Shown here: positions 27,767 through 34,808 of the stretch, piece by piece
Layout: the number at the start of each line of letters is the position of its first letter
Position numbering within the stretch: position 1 is the stretch's first letter
Source of the DNA: Sinorhizobium fredii USDA 257
Lineage (GTDB): Bacteria > Pseudomonadota > Alphaproteobacteria > Rhizobiales > Rhizobiaceae
DNA length: 64,000 nt
Direction of reading: 5' to 3'
NCBI RefSeq assembly: GCF_000265205.3
Contig: NC_018000.1
Location: forward strand, 2,728,001-2,792,000
The notes under the pieces: generated by a model
Told to the model about the DNA's origin: nothing
Database searches by the model: none
What the model saw: the letters and a program-made list of their open reading frames with translations, nothing else
Program-made: the position numbers and the translations under genes

Positions 27767-28312
27767 GAACGGATATCTCCTTGCGTCAGCGGCCAGATGG
27801 CGCGACCGAGTAACAACGCGGCCAGGTCGGATTTCGTTGCTGCACTGCACAATGAAATATACGTGATTGCCATTTCAGCAAACCCCCTGCGCGTGCGGTC
27901 ACCCGGAGAACTGGGGATGATCGGCGATCCGATCGCGCGCTTCGACGCGGTGGCGACGCCGCTCGTGCTCAGGAACGAGCAAGAAATTCATCGAACGCAC
28001 CCATCGGCCCTGGCGCCACCAAGCCGCGCGAAGAAACCCGCCGCCGCGCCCGCCGTTGGCCGAACCAGGTGTAGCTACGACGTCGATCCACCTGACCCGG
28101 ACCTTAGTCGGAGCTCCCTCCGGTCCTTTGCCCCAGTCTCCAGACGCAAAGGTCTGGTGACGACCTTTCGCCGGAACGAAAGACCATAAAATCGCTTAGC
28201 TGCCGTTGAGGAGCTGCGGCGCTGCCATCCGGTCTGAAGGCTGGCGGCAAAGCTGAGCCGCTCTGACACGCCGGGGATTTGGTCTCACGGCCAAACTGAA
28301 CGGAGATCCGCG
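27767..28312. other. Intergenic region with first GGTCYGA box
   Basis: No convincing gene is seen. The right part holds one copy of the GGTCTGA motif (28231-28237), which recurs in the following gaps. A promoter for the small membrane protein gene at 28313 must lie here. Confidence 0.4.
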
Positions 28313-28507
28313 ATGCGATACAGGATGTCAGAGAGTCCGGAACGGGAAGCCAGCAGCGGAATACCCGTCGCACTCATCGTTGTGCTCATCGCCGGGTTGA
28401 GCGCCTATCTGGTCATAGGAGATTTGCTCACGGAAACCCGCCAGCAAACCCGTGTCTATCCGCCCGAGGCCGTAACACTCGCCGAGAGCGGCAGGAAAGC
28501 GCCGTAG
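28313..28507 (+). CDS. Small single-pass membrane protein, unknown
   Basis: A protein of 64 residues with one hydrophobic helix, IPVALIVVLIAGLSAYLVIG (about 19-38), a short charged N-terminus and a polar C-terminal tail. A GGAG site seven bases upstream supports the ATG at 28313. No family is recognised. GGTCTGA boxes lie before (28231) and after it, linking it to the Gly-rich/two-component locus. Confidence 0.55.
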   Translation: MRYRMSESPEREASSGIPVALIVVLIAGLSAYLVIGDLLTETRQQTRVYPPEAVTLAESGRKAP

Positions 28508-28623
28508 TGGTCCGCGACGTGTCGGAGCTCCGGACCTCGGATACGCGCATGCTCGAGGTCTTGCAGCGTATCGGCCTTTGGTCTGAGCGTTGCGCGCATA
28601 GGTCTGAGTGACACCTCAAGGGA

Positions 28624-28648
28624 GGAACTTATAGGCGAAGGAACTGTT
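28624..28648 (+). promoter_or_regulatory. Possible EcfG/RpoE2-type promoter
   Basis: GGAAC (28624-28628), 16 bases, then TGTT (28645-28648) resembles the general stress sigma factor consensus of alphaproteobacteria (GGAAC, 16-17 bases, CGTT), with one mismatch in the -10 part. It is followed about 50 bases on by a terminator-like hairpin, so it could drive a small RNA. Confidence 0.35.
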
Positions 28649-28654
28649 CTTGCC

Positions 28655-28730
28655 GCAAGTCTTCGCGCAGCGCCGTCCCTTCCTGCGCGGGGTCGAGCCC
28701 GCCGGTCCTATCCGGCGGGCTCTCTTTGTC
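28655..28730 (+). ncRNA. Candidate small RNA between promoter-like and terminator-like signals
   Basis: Boundaries are inferred only from the GGAAC/TGTT pair at 28624-28648 and the hairpin ending at 28722 followed by TCTTTGT. The internal segment contains a second short stem (CGCGCAG with CTGCGCG, 28664-28670 and 28683-28689). No known RNA family is recognised. Confidence 0.3.
28695..28722 (+). terminator. Intrinsic terminator-like hairpin
   Basis: A perfect 11-bp GC-rich stem (28695-28705 with 28712-28722) and six-base loop are followed by TCTTTGTCGTT. The T content after the stem is modest. It could end the transcript of the small membrane protein gene or a small RNA. Confidence 0.55.
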
Positions 28731-29004
28731 GTTGGTGAAGCTGACGCGGCGTCTGAGGCAATCTGACCTCCTCAGACCTTGGTCCGATAAGGGCCGGGCG
28801 AATGTCCGGCCGTGGTGTGAGAAAGGTCCAATAATGCCGGGGATGGCAAGCCGCGGGTTGACGATTGACTGGCGCCGTGAGCAAGGTATCGCAAGAAAAG
28901 GCGAGCACAAAAATCGCCGGATTGGCTCGACTCTACCGAACTCGACATAAGCCGGCCTTTGCTCGTTCCCTTGGGATAGCCAATGCTAGGCGAATGGTGC
29001 GCCA

Positions 29005-29463
29005 ATGATTTTCCTGCGGAGCAATACGAAGACCATCAGGCGAAAGGTCGTGGCCGTCCTGTGCACGGCGACCATCAGCTTCGTCGCTGCAAGTCTTCCC
29101 TATAAGGCAACCATCACCGGCTCTGCGCTCGAACTCTCCGTTCAGTCCGCCTTCGCCAAGAACGGCGGCAATAGCGGAAACGGGAAAGGCGGCGGCAATA
29201 GCAATGGTGGCGGAAACGGCAATGGAAAGGGCGGCGGTGGTTCGAACAGCAGCAGTTCGAACAGCAGCAGGTCGAGCGGGGCGAGCACAAAAGCCACGTC
29301 CGTGGGAGATTTCGGCTCCGTTTTAAGAATTCGCCACGTCGAAGGAATAAGCGAGGAGATCAAAGACGGCCGCTACATCATGAAAGACTCCCGAGGGCGC
29401 ACCATTGTGAACCGGCGCGCGACTTCGGTCGATCAGAAGCGGCTGCTTTCTCTCATTGACTGA
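29005..29463 (+). CDS. Secreted Gly/Asn/Ser-rich protein, unknown
   Basis: A protein of 152 residues. A basic N-terminus and hydrophobic stretch (RKVVAVLCTATISFVAAS) lead to a likely cleavage after SAFA near residue 51. Residues 52-95 are a low-complexity Gly/Asn/Ser tract, and a compact C-terminal domain follows (GDFGSVLRIRHVEGISEEI, then DGRYIMKDSRGRTIVNRRAT). The AFA-K cleavage site and Gly-rich tract are shared with the protein at 31777. Its 3' end overlaps the convergent response regulator gene by 11 bases. No function is known; an envelope or matrix role is a guess. Confidence 0.75.
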   Translation: MIFLRSNTKTIRRKVVAVLCTATISFVAASLPYKATITGSALELSVQSAFAKNGGNSGNGKGGGNSNGGGNGNGKGGGGSNSSSSNSSRSSGASTKATSVGDFGSVLRIRHVEGISEEIKDGRYIMKDSRGRTIVNRRATSVDQKRLLSLID

Positions 29464-30106
29464 GCGGCCGGTCGAGCGCGTCGCGGAGCACCATCGCAGC
29501 CTCGGTGCGGTTGGCGACGTCAAGCTTCGCCATGATCTGTGTCATGTGGTGCTTGATCGTCTTCTCGTGAAGATTGAGCTGGCGAGCGACCTGCTTGTTG
29601 CTCATTCCCGACGCTACGAGATTGAGAACCTCCCGCTCTCTAGTGGTCAGGTTGTGGATCAAGTCGAACTTGCTTGCAGCGGCCGGCGCACCGTTGGACA
29701 GGAGCTTGGCCGAGAGTGTCGGAGCCACATAGCTTTCGCCTGAGGCCACAGTGCGGATGACATCCGCCAGCGCTCTCGATCCGATCCCCTTGAGGACGTA
29801 GCCCTTGGCGCCGCCCTGCAAGGCTGCCTTAACGTCATCGCCAGCCTCGGATACGGTGAGCATGACGATCTTCTGTGACGGAGCGATCTGAAGAATGAGC
29901 GGAACCGCCTCGATCCCGCTACCCGGCATGGATATATCGAGCAGCATCACGTCGGGGGCGAGGTTTTCGGCTATCTTCAGTGCATCGTCGCGCGAACCGC
30001 CTTCCGCTACGATTTCGAAGCCTTCGAGCTCCGATAGGCTCCTCGTCACTCCCTCTCTGAACAGAGGATGATCGTCGATCACCGCAACGCGAATTGCCGT
30101 CGTCAT
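29453..30106 (-). CDS. NarL/FixJ-family response regulator
   Basis: A protein of 217 residues: receiver domain with the phosphorylated Asp in VMLLDISMPG and acidic pair in VIDDHPLF, and a C-terminal LuxR-type helix-turn-helix (LTTREREVLNLVASGMSNKQ, then HEKTIKHHMTQIM). It works with the histidine kinase whose stop overlaps its start (ATGA). It lies between two secreted Gly-rich protein genes and is the best candidate to bind the GGTCYGA boxes of this locus. Confidence 0.95.
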   Translation of the reverse strand: MTTAIRVAVIDDHPLFREGVTRSLSELEGFEIVAEGGSRDDALKIAENLAPDVMLLDISMPGSGIEAVPLILQIAPSQKIVMLTVSEAGDDVKAALQGGAKGYVLKGIGSRALADVIRTVASGESYVAPTLSAKLLSNGAPAAASKFDLIHNLTTREREVLNLVASGMSNKQVARQLNLHEKTIKHHMTQIMAKLDVANRTEAAMVLRDALDRPLSQ

Positions 30107-31545
30107 AGCTCCCCAACCTCCTCGATGCCGAGCGACATCCGGACAACAGTGCCCGGAGCGGCCGCGTTCAGTTCAAACGTTCCCCCAAGACTTTCTATCC
30201 GTTCTCTCAGACCGGCAAGCCCAAGGCTTGTCGGCCTTATCTTGTTCGGATCGAAACCAGGTCCGCCATCGGCTACCTCGATCTGCACCCTGTTGCCGTC
30301 GATGCTCTGCACGACGCGCTGCCCGATGCCTCCTCCATGCCGGTAAGCATTGTTAAGGGCTTCCTGCACAAAGCGGTATATGCATATCTTTGCCGAGGGG
30401 GAAAGGTGATCGGGCGGGCGGGACAGCGACAAATCCACGGCCGAACCGGTTCGCTGCTTGTGGGCGCGAACACAGCGCTCGAGTATCTCCGTCAAGCTCG
30501 CGGTTTCGATCTGCGGCAGCACCAGCCCGTTGCATATGGTCCGGATCTCGTGCATCGCCTCGTCGAGACTTGCCTTGATAGCGGCGGCCTCACGCTCGCG
30601 CTTTTCCGTTGACGCCGAAGGGTTCATCAAAGCCTCGCTGTCCAGCCTCAGCGAGGCGAAAGCCAGGAGCTGCGCAGGGCCATCATGCAAGTCCGCACCG
30701 ATGCGCCTCAGCATTTGCTCGTTGAGAGCAGTGGCCCTCTGCGACGCTTGCTGCAACCGTCCACGCAGCGTCTCGTTCTGCGACAGCAGCGCAGAAAGTT
30801 CCTCGACCCGCTGCTTAAGCGCGAGACGCTGCTTCTCGATCGTTCGGCCGCCGCGCATCACGATCGCGGAAAGCACGATGAAGAAGGCAAGCGTAAAGCC
30901 CGCAACGGCCAGCCACGTCAGGATTCTGGCCCGACCCAAGCTGAGCTGGAAATCATTGGCAATCTCGTGGAACTCTGAAACCGCGACGACCTGTCCCGAC
31001 CAGGGCTGCAGCAGAGGATTGTAGATCTCGAGAAGCGGCTTATCGGCCGCACGCTCGGTTTCACCGTCCAGATCGTCGACCGGCTTGAACTGAGCGACCA
31101 CCTGGCCACCGAATGCAGCCTTCAACTCGGGACTGAGCTCGAATCGTTTTCCGACCATGCTCTCTTCATTCGAGTAGAGGAGGGTGCCGTCCGCACGCCA
31201 AAGGCGGAACGCCAGCAGCCGGTTGCCGAGCGCGCCATGACCAAGCGTCTCGTCGAGCGCACGCGAGACGGCATCGTCGAGCACTTCGGTCGTCTGCATG
31301 TCCGGCAGGAGTGGCGCGATTACGCTGTCGACGTAGAGCGCCGTCGTCGCCGCCGAGTTTCGGGTGACGGCGTCTTCTATGAGACTGGTGACGAAGGCGC
31401 CGACCACGAGCATTGCCGAAGTCGCGACGATGCCGCCGGCCATCAGGAACTGCTTCGCCAAAGGCTGCGCGTTCCATCGTGTGATCAAGTCTTTGGCGCG
31501 CACGACAAATCTCGGGCCTGTCCGCTCGATTCGCTGGCGGCACAT
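30103..31545 (-). CDS. NarX/LiaS-type sensor histidine kinase
   Basis: A protein of 480 residues. One membrane helix near 28-50, a periplasmic sensor region of about 165 residues, a second helix (WLAVAGFTLAFFIVLSAIVM), a coiled coil, then HisKA_3 with the phospho-His in GADLHDGPAQLLAF and a HATPase domain (VQEALNNAYRHG, ADGGPGFDP, GLAGLRERIESLGG). It phosphorylates the downstream response regulator. The ATG at 31545 was preferred to a longer frame because the upstream sequence contains a large palindrome and regulatory-type boxes. Confidence 0.93.
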   Translation of the reverse strand: MCRQRIERTGPRFVVRAKDLITRWNAQPLAKQFLMAGGIVATSAMLVVGAFVTSLIEDAVTRNSAATTALYVDSVIAPLLPDMQTTEVLDDAVSRALDETLGHGALGNRLLAFRLWRADGTLLYSNEESMVGKRFELSPELKAAFGGQVVAQFKPVDDLDGETERAADKPLLEIYNPLLQPWSGQVVAVSEFHEIANDFQLSLGRARILTWLAVAGFTLAFFIVLSAIVMRGGRTIEKQRLALKQRVEELSALLSQNETLRGRLQQASQRATALNEQMLRRIGADLHDGPAQLLAFASLRLDSEALMNPSASTEKREREAAAIKASLDEAMHEIRTICNGLVLPQIETASLTEILERCVRAHKQRTGSAVDLSLSRPPDHLSPSAKICIYRFVQEALNNAYRHGGGIGQRVVQSIDGNRVQIEVADGGPGFDPNKIRPTSLGLAGLRERIESLGGTFELNAAAPGTVVRMSLGIEEVGEL

Positions 31546-31607
31546 CGTTCGATTGATGCCGATATAACTATCGTCTCCGATAGGCGGGTCAATGGCGCGC
31601 CACGTTC

Positions 31608-31680
31608 TGCGATGGTTGGTCGGACCTTTTGTGGCCGGTCCGTCAGACCTAGGTCCCACGAACCATCGCAATAGTCTGAC
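31608..31680. promoter_or_regulatory. Palindromic region with GGTCYGA boxes between kinase and Gly-rich gene
   Basis: TGCGATGGTT (31608-31617) and AACCATCGCA (31661-31670) form a perfect 10-bp inverted repeat. Inside it lie TCGGACC (31620), GGTCCGT (31637) and TCAGACC (31643), and AGTCTGACC follows at 31673. The region separates the divergent kinase gene (start 31545) and the Gly-rich protein gene (start 31777), so it probably holds both promoters and their operator. Confidence 0.55.
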
Positions 31681-31776
31681 CGCTGTGGTGCTGCGGCATC
31701 GCGCAAGCTACCGTCGATCTGGATAGAAATTTGACACCTCCGTTGATGAGGCGAGTGATACCAAAGGAGACCGGCT

Positions 31777-32868
31777 ATGGCTATTTCCAAGACAATCGGA
31801 AGGAGCGTCCTTGCACTGGCGATCGCCGTCGCTCCGTTGGCAACCGTCACATTTGGTGCCTCAGGGGTCGCTTTTGCCAAGGGTGGCAATGGCGGCGGGA
31901 ACGGCGGGGGTAATGGTGGCGGCAACGGCGGCGGCAACGGTGGCGGCAAGGGCGGCAGCAGCGGAGGCAGCCATGGAGGGGGGCAGAGCAAGTCCCATAC
32001 CGGCAGTGGCAAACAGGACAAGGCACGGTCCGGCAAGAGCAATGGCGACAATCTCCTGAAGTCGCTCTTTTCGCGCGGCACCAAATCCAAGAAGACGATC
32101 AAGGCAGCCAAGCCGGTGAAATCCGGAAAGGTCGCGGCCGCCAAGCCGAAGAGCGTCGAACCTGAAAAAGTCAAGCTGGGCTCCGGGTTCAGTTCACTGA
32201 ACCGGAATTATCACGCCTATCTCAACTCCAACGACCCCCGCATGGCGGCAATCTCGGCCTATGCGATTGCCTATGCCGAGTTCGAGGCTGAGAACGGCAT
32301 TGACGCCATCCCGACCGATCCCGACTTGAGCGATGAAGCACTCCGCGAAGCGCTGGAAAGCTTCAGCAAAGACGGTGTCGTGACCGACGGCGACCTTCTC
32401 GAGGCCAAGGAGATCCTCGGCGTCGGACCAGCAGTCGGCAAAATTGACCAGATACGCGAGACGCTGCCGGACACTTCGGAAACTTTGGATACTTCAGACG
32501 TTTCGGATACGTTGCCTGAGGAACCCGAAACCGCCGGTCTGAATTCCGGATTCAGTTCGCTGAACAGGAATTATCACGCCTATCTCAACTCCAACGACCC
32601 CCGCATGGCGGCGATCTCTGACTACGCGATCAACTATGCCGAGTTCGAGGCCGAGTTCGGCGCCGACGCCATCCCGACCGATCCTGCCTTAAGCGACGAA
32701 GCGCTCCGCGAGGCCCTTGAAAGCTTCACGAAAGACGGCGTCGTGACCGACGACGATCTCGCCGAGGCAAAGGATATCCTCGGCGTCGGGCCGGAATTCG
32801 GCAAGATCGACGAGATACGCGCGACGCTGCCGGACACGTCTGATACTGAACTGGATGTTGCGAACTGA
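31777..32868 (+). CDS. Secreted Gly-rich protein with a duplicated domain, unknown
   Basis: A protein of 363 residues. Signal peptide 1-34 (cleavage after GVAFA), a GGNGGG-type tract (36-70), a basic region (80-125), then two copies of a domain of about 98 residues at 135-232 and 256-353. Each copy opens GFSSLNRNYHAYLNSNDPRM, continues EAL/ESF/KDGVVTD and ends ILGVGP with KIDxIRxTLPDTS. The link between copies is Ser/Thr/Asp-rich. It is secreted and not membrane anchored. No known family was recognised. The EF-hand-like acidic loops (DGVVTDGDL) might bind metal, but they do not match the full consensus. Confidence 0.82.
   Translation: MAISKTIGRSVLALAIAVAPLATVTFGASGVAFAKGGNGGGNGGGNGGGNGGGNGGGKGGSSGGSHGGGQSKSHTGSGKQDKARSGKSNGDNLLKSLFSRGTKSKKTIKAAKPVKSGKVAAAKPKSVEPEKVKLGSGFSSLNRNYHAYLNSNDPRMAAISAYAIAYAEFEAENGIDAIPTDPDLSDEALREALESFSKDGVVTDGDLLEAKEILGVGPAVGKIDQIRETLPDTSETLDTSDVSDTLPEEPETAGLNSGFSSLNRNYHAYLNSNDPRMAAISDYAINYAEFEAEFGADAIPTDPALSDEALREALESFTKDGVVTDDDLAEAKDILGVGPEFGKIDEIRATLPDTSDTELDVAN
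32179..32472 (+). repeat. Internal coding repeat, copy 1
   Basis: First copy of a tandem domain of about 98 codons in the Gly-rich protein. Long runs are identical to copy 2 at the DNA level, for instance the stretch encoding NYHAYLNSNDPRMAAIS, which suggests a fairly recent duplication or gene conversion. Confidence 0.85.
32542..32835 (+). repeat. Internal coding repeat, copy 2
   Basis: Second copy of the domain, offset by 363 bases from copy 1. Differences are concentrated in the variable middle (EAEFGADAIPTDPALS against EAENGIDAIPTDPDLS), while the opening motif and the LGVGP end are kept. Confidence 0.85.
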
Positions 32869-32935
32869 ACCAAAGCGCGGACTGTGCCGACAGTATTTGA
32901 CATCGGTCCGACAACCGGATGGGGCAGCTTGATCC

Positions 32936-33742
32936 ATGAAGTTGGAGACACGTGACGACGCAATCGGCGGTGCCGCGCGGGCGATGCGGCACGGGCGGAT
33001 CGGCTTTTCCCTGCAGCAGGTCAACGCGGTCGACGATTCAAGCGAGGTCCTCTATTCCGAGTGCCTGGGCAGGTTCGTGGAGCCTGACGGCACGGTCAGA
33101 ACCCGCGGAGAATTCTTGGCACTGCCCGAAGCCGCGGCGGTTGATCGTGTCCTTGGCCTCGATCTCCTCGACCTGGCTTTCGAATGGCTCGCTTGTCATC
33201 CGTTGGATGTGCTCGGCTGCGACATCTCGGCCGAGAACATGACCGACGAGCGAAGCTGCATGGTGCTGCACGATCTCCTTTCCCGGCACAGAGCTTTGGC
33301 GACGCGCATGGTGCTCGAGGTCACCGAAAACCTGTCCCTGAAAACGCTCCCGGTCGCTGCTGACTTGCTCAAGTCTGCTCGCTCGATCGGGTACAGAATT
33401 GCGATAGACAAGTTCGGGACCGGCAACGCGCTGTCCATCCCGGCCGACCTCGTGAAAATCGACGCATGCTTCGCCCAGCACAGCCGGGGTGACGCAGCGC
33501 CGATCCTGCGCGACATGGTCGCTCTGGCCTCCTATGCGGTATCAATCGTGGTTGTCGAAGGCATCGAAACCTATGATCAGCTTGAAGCTGCCAGGAGCGC
33601 CGGAGCGACACATGTGCAGGGATTTCTCCTTTCGGAGCCAACTCTGCCGCCCATCTATTCGCGCAGCGCAAAGGCCTTCAAGCGAAGGCATCGCCCGGTG
33701 TCGCACGGCGCGCACTTCGTGCAGCGGTCATGGCGTCTGTAG
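32936..33742 (+). CDS. EAL-domain protein with degenerate active site
   Basis: A protein of 268 residues that is almost entirely an EAL (cyclic-di-GMP phosphodiesterase) domain. The EAL signature is YSECLGRF, the second metal region is LEVTENLSL, the DDFGTG loop is IDKFGTG with Lys in place of the second Asp, and LVKIDACF, VVEGIET and QGFLLSEP follow. Loss of the DD pair usually abolishes hydrolysis, so it may be a c-di-GMP binder or act by protein contact. A GGTCCGA box at 32905 lies 31 bases upstream of its ATG, linking it to the locus. Confidence 0.85.
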   Translation: MKLETRDDAIGGAARAMRHGRIGFSLQQVNAVDDSSEVLYSECLGRFVEPDGTVRTRGEFLALPEAAAVDRVLGLDLLDLAFEWLACHPLDVLGCDISAENMTDERSCMVLHDLLSRHRALATRMVLEVTENLSLKTLPVAADLLKSARSIGYRIAIDKFGTGNALSIPADLVKIDACFAQHSRGDAAPILRDMVALASYAVSIVVVEGIETYDQLEAARSAGATHVQGFLLSEPTLPPIYSRSAKAFKRRHRPVSHGAHFVQRSWRL

Positions 33743-33766
33743 CGGTCGGGCTCGCAAACGACCTGC

Positions 33767-34681
33767 TCATACTGCTCGAGGGCCCGAGCTCGGCTTAGCG
33801 CACGTTGCCCGAATGCATTCCCTCAGCCAGCGATGGGCCGGATCGGCATCAAGGCGAGGGTGCCAGAGCATCGACACGGTGACCTTGGGAATGGAGACCG
33901 GCAGGGGAAAGCTGAACAAGCCCAAACGAAGATTGCCGGTGTGGCGCTCTGGAACGGTGGCGACCATGTCCGAGCTTCGCGTCAGCGCCAGCGCGGGTGA
34001 AAAACCGCCGACGGTCGCGGCGATCTCCCGTTCCAGTCCGATCATCTCCAAAGCGTCATCGATCGGTCCCTTCTCGGGCCGATGGCGGGCGACGAGGATA
34101 TGCCGCCCGGCGGCGTAGCGGGCAGGCGTGATCTCGCCCCGGCAGAGTTCGTGTCCGACACGCACGACGCCGACGAAACGGTCCCTGAACAAAGCCTGCG
34201 TACGGACCTCCGGGCTCTGGCTCCTGCCCAGGACGCCGGTCTCCAGGTCGACGCTTCCGTCTCGTAGCGGCGTGCTGTCCTTGTCCAGCTTCGGAACGAA
34301 GCGCAGCCGCACGCCCGGCGACTCGGCATTGACAGTGGCAATCAGGGCCGGCCCGAAATTCTCGACGAAGCCATCGCTGGTGCGCAGCGTGAAGGTCCGG
34401 ACCAGCCGCCCGAGATCCAGCCGGTCGGCAGGCCTGAGCACCGCTTCCACCTCCTCCACCAGGCGGCCGACCCGCTCGCTGAGTTCGAGCGCACGGGGTG
34501 TTAGGACAAGACCGCGTCCGGCCCGCACCAGCAGCGGGTCGCCCATCGTTTCGCGCAGCCGCGCCAGTTGCCGGCTCATGGCGGAGGGGCTCAGCCGCAG
34601 CCTTCGCGCGGCGCGGGCGACGCTGCCCTCGGAGAGCAGAACATCGAGGGTGACGAGGAGATTGAGGTCAGGGTGCGTCAT
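33767..34681 (-). CDS. LysR-family transcriptional regulator
   Basis: A protein of 304 residues with N-terminal helix-turn-helix GSVARAARRLRLSPSAMSRQ and a C-terminal effector domain. It is divergent from the MFS exporter gene at 34809 with 127 bases between, the classical LysR/efflux arrangement. Control of that transporter is inference. Confidence 0.92.
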   Translation of the reverse strand: MTHPDLNLLVTLDVLLSEGSVARAARRLRLSPSAMSRQLARLRETMGDPLLVRAGRGLVLTPRALELSERVGRLVEEVEAVLRPADRLDLGRLVRTFTLRTSDGFVENFGPALIATVNAESPGVRLRFVPKLDKDSTPLRDGSVDLETGVLGRSQSPEVRTQALFRDRFVGVVRVGHELCRGEITPARYAAGRHILVARHRPEKGPIDDALEMIGLEREIAATVGGFSPALALTRSSDMVATVPERHTGNLRLGLFSFPLPVSIPKVTVSMLWHPRLDADPAHRWLRECIRATCAKPSSGPRAV

Positions 34682-34808
34682 GCGGGCGACGATAGCACAC
34701 AGATCGACATCGCGTCAGATGCACGAATGAAGTGCAAACGGTGCGCCTTCCGCCATGTCCGGCGACGGTCTACCTGTCGTCCGACGCTTTTTGAGAGGGA
34801 CGACGACG

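Larger units (their letters stand above)
28580..28787. promoter_or_regulatory. Cluster of GGTCYGA boxes upstream of the Gly-rich gene
   Basis: GGTCTGAG occurs at 28580-28587 and 28601-28608, exactly 21 bases apart (two helical turns). GTCTGAGG at 28751 and CCTCAGAC at 28770 form an 8-bp inverted repeat, and GGTCCGA follows at 28781-28787. Similar boxes are at 28231, 31620, 31643 and 32905. Such spacing and symmetry suggest binding sites for a local dimeric regulator, with the NarL-type response regulator at 29453 as the obvious candidate. This is inference from pattern alone. Confidence 0.5.

Noticed and set aside
31880..31970. GGN/GGC-type short repeats that might suggest a repeat array
   Set aside because: They are codons of the Gly-rich tract of a secreted protein; there are no spacers and no CRISPR structure.
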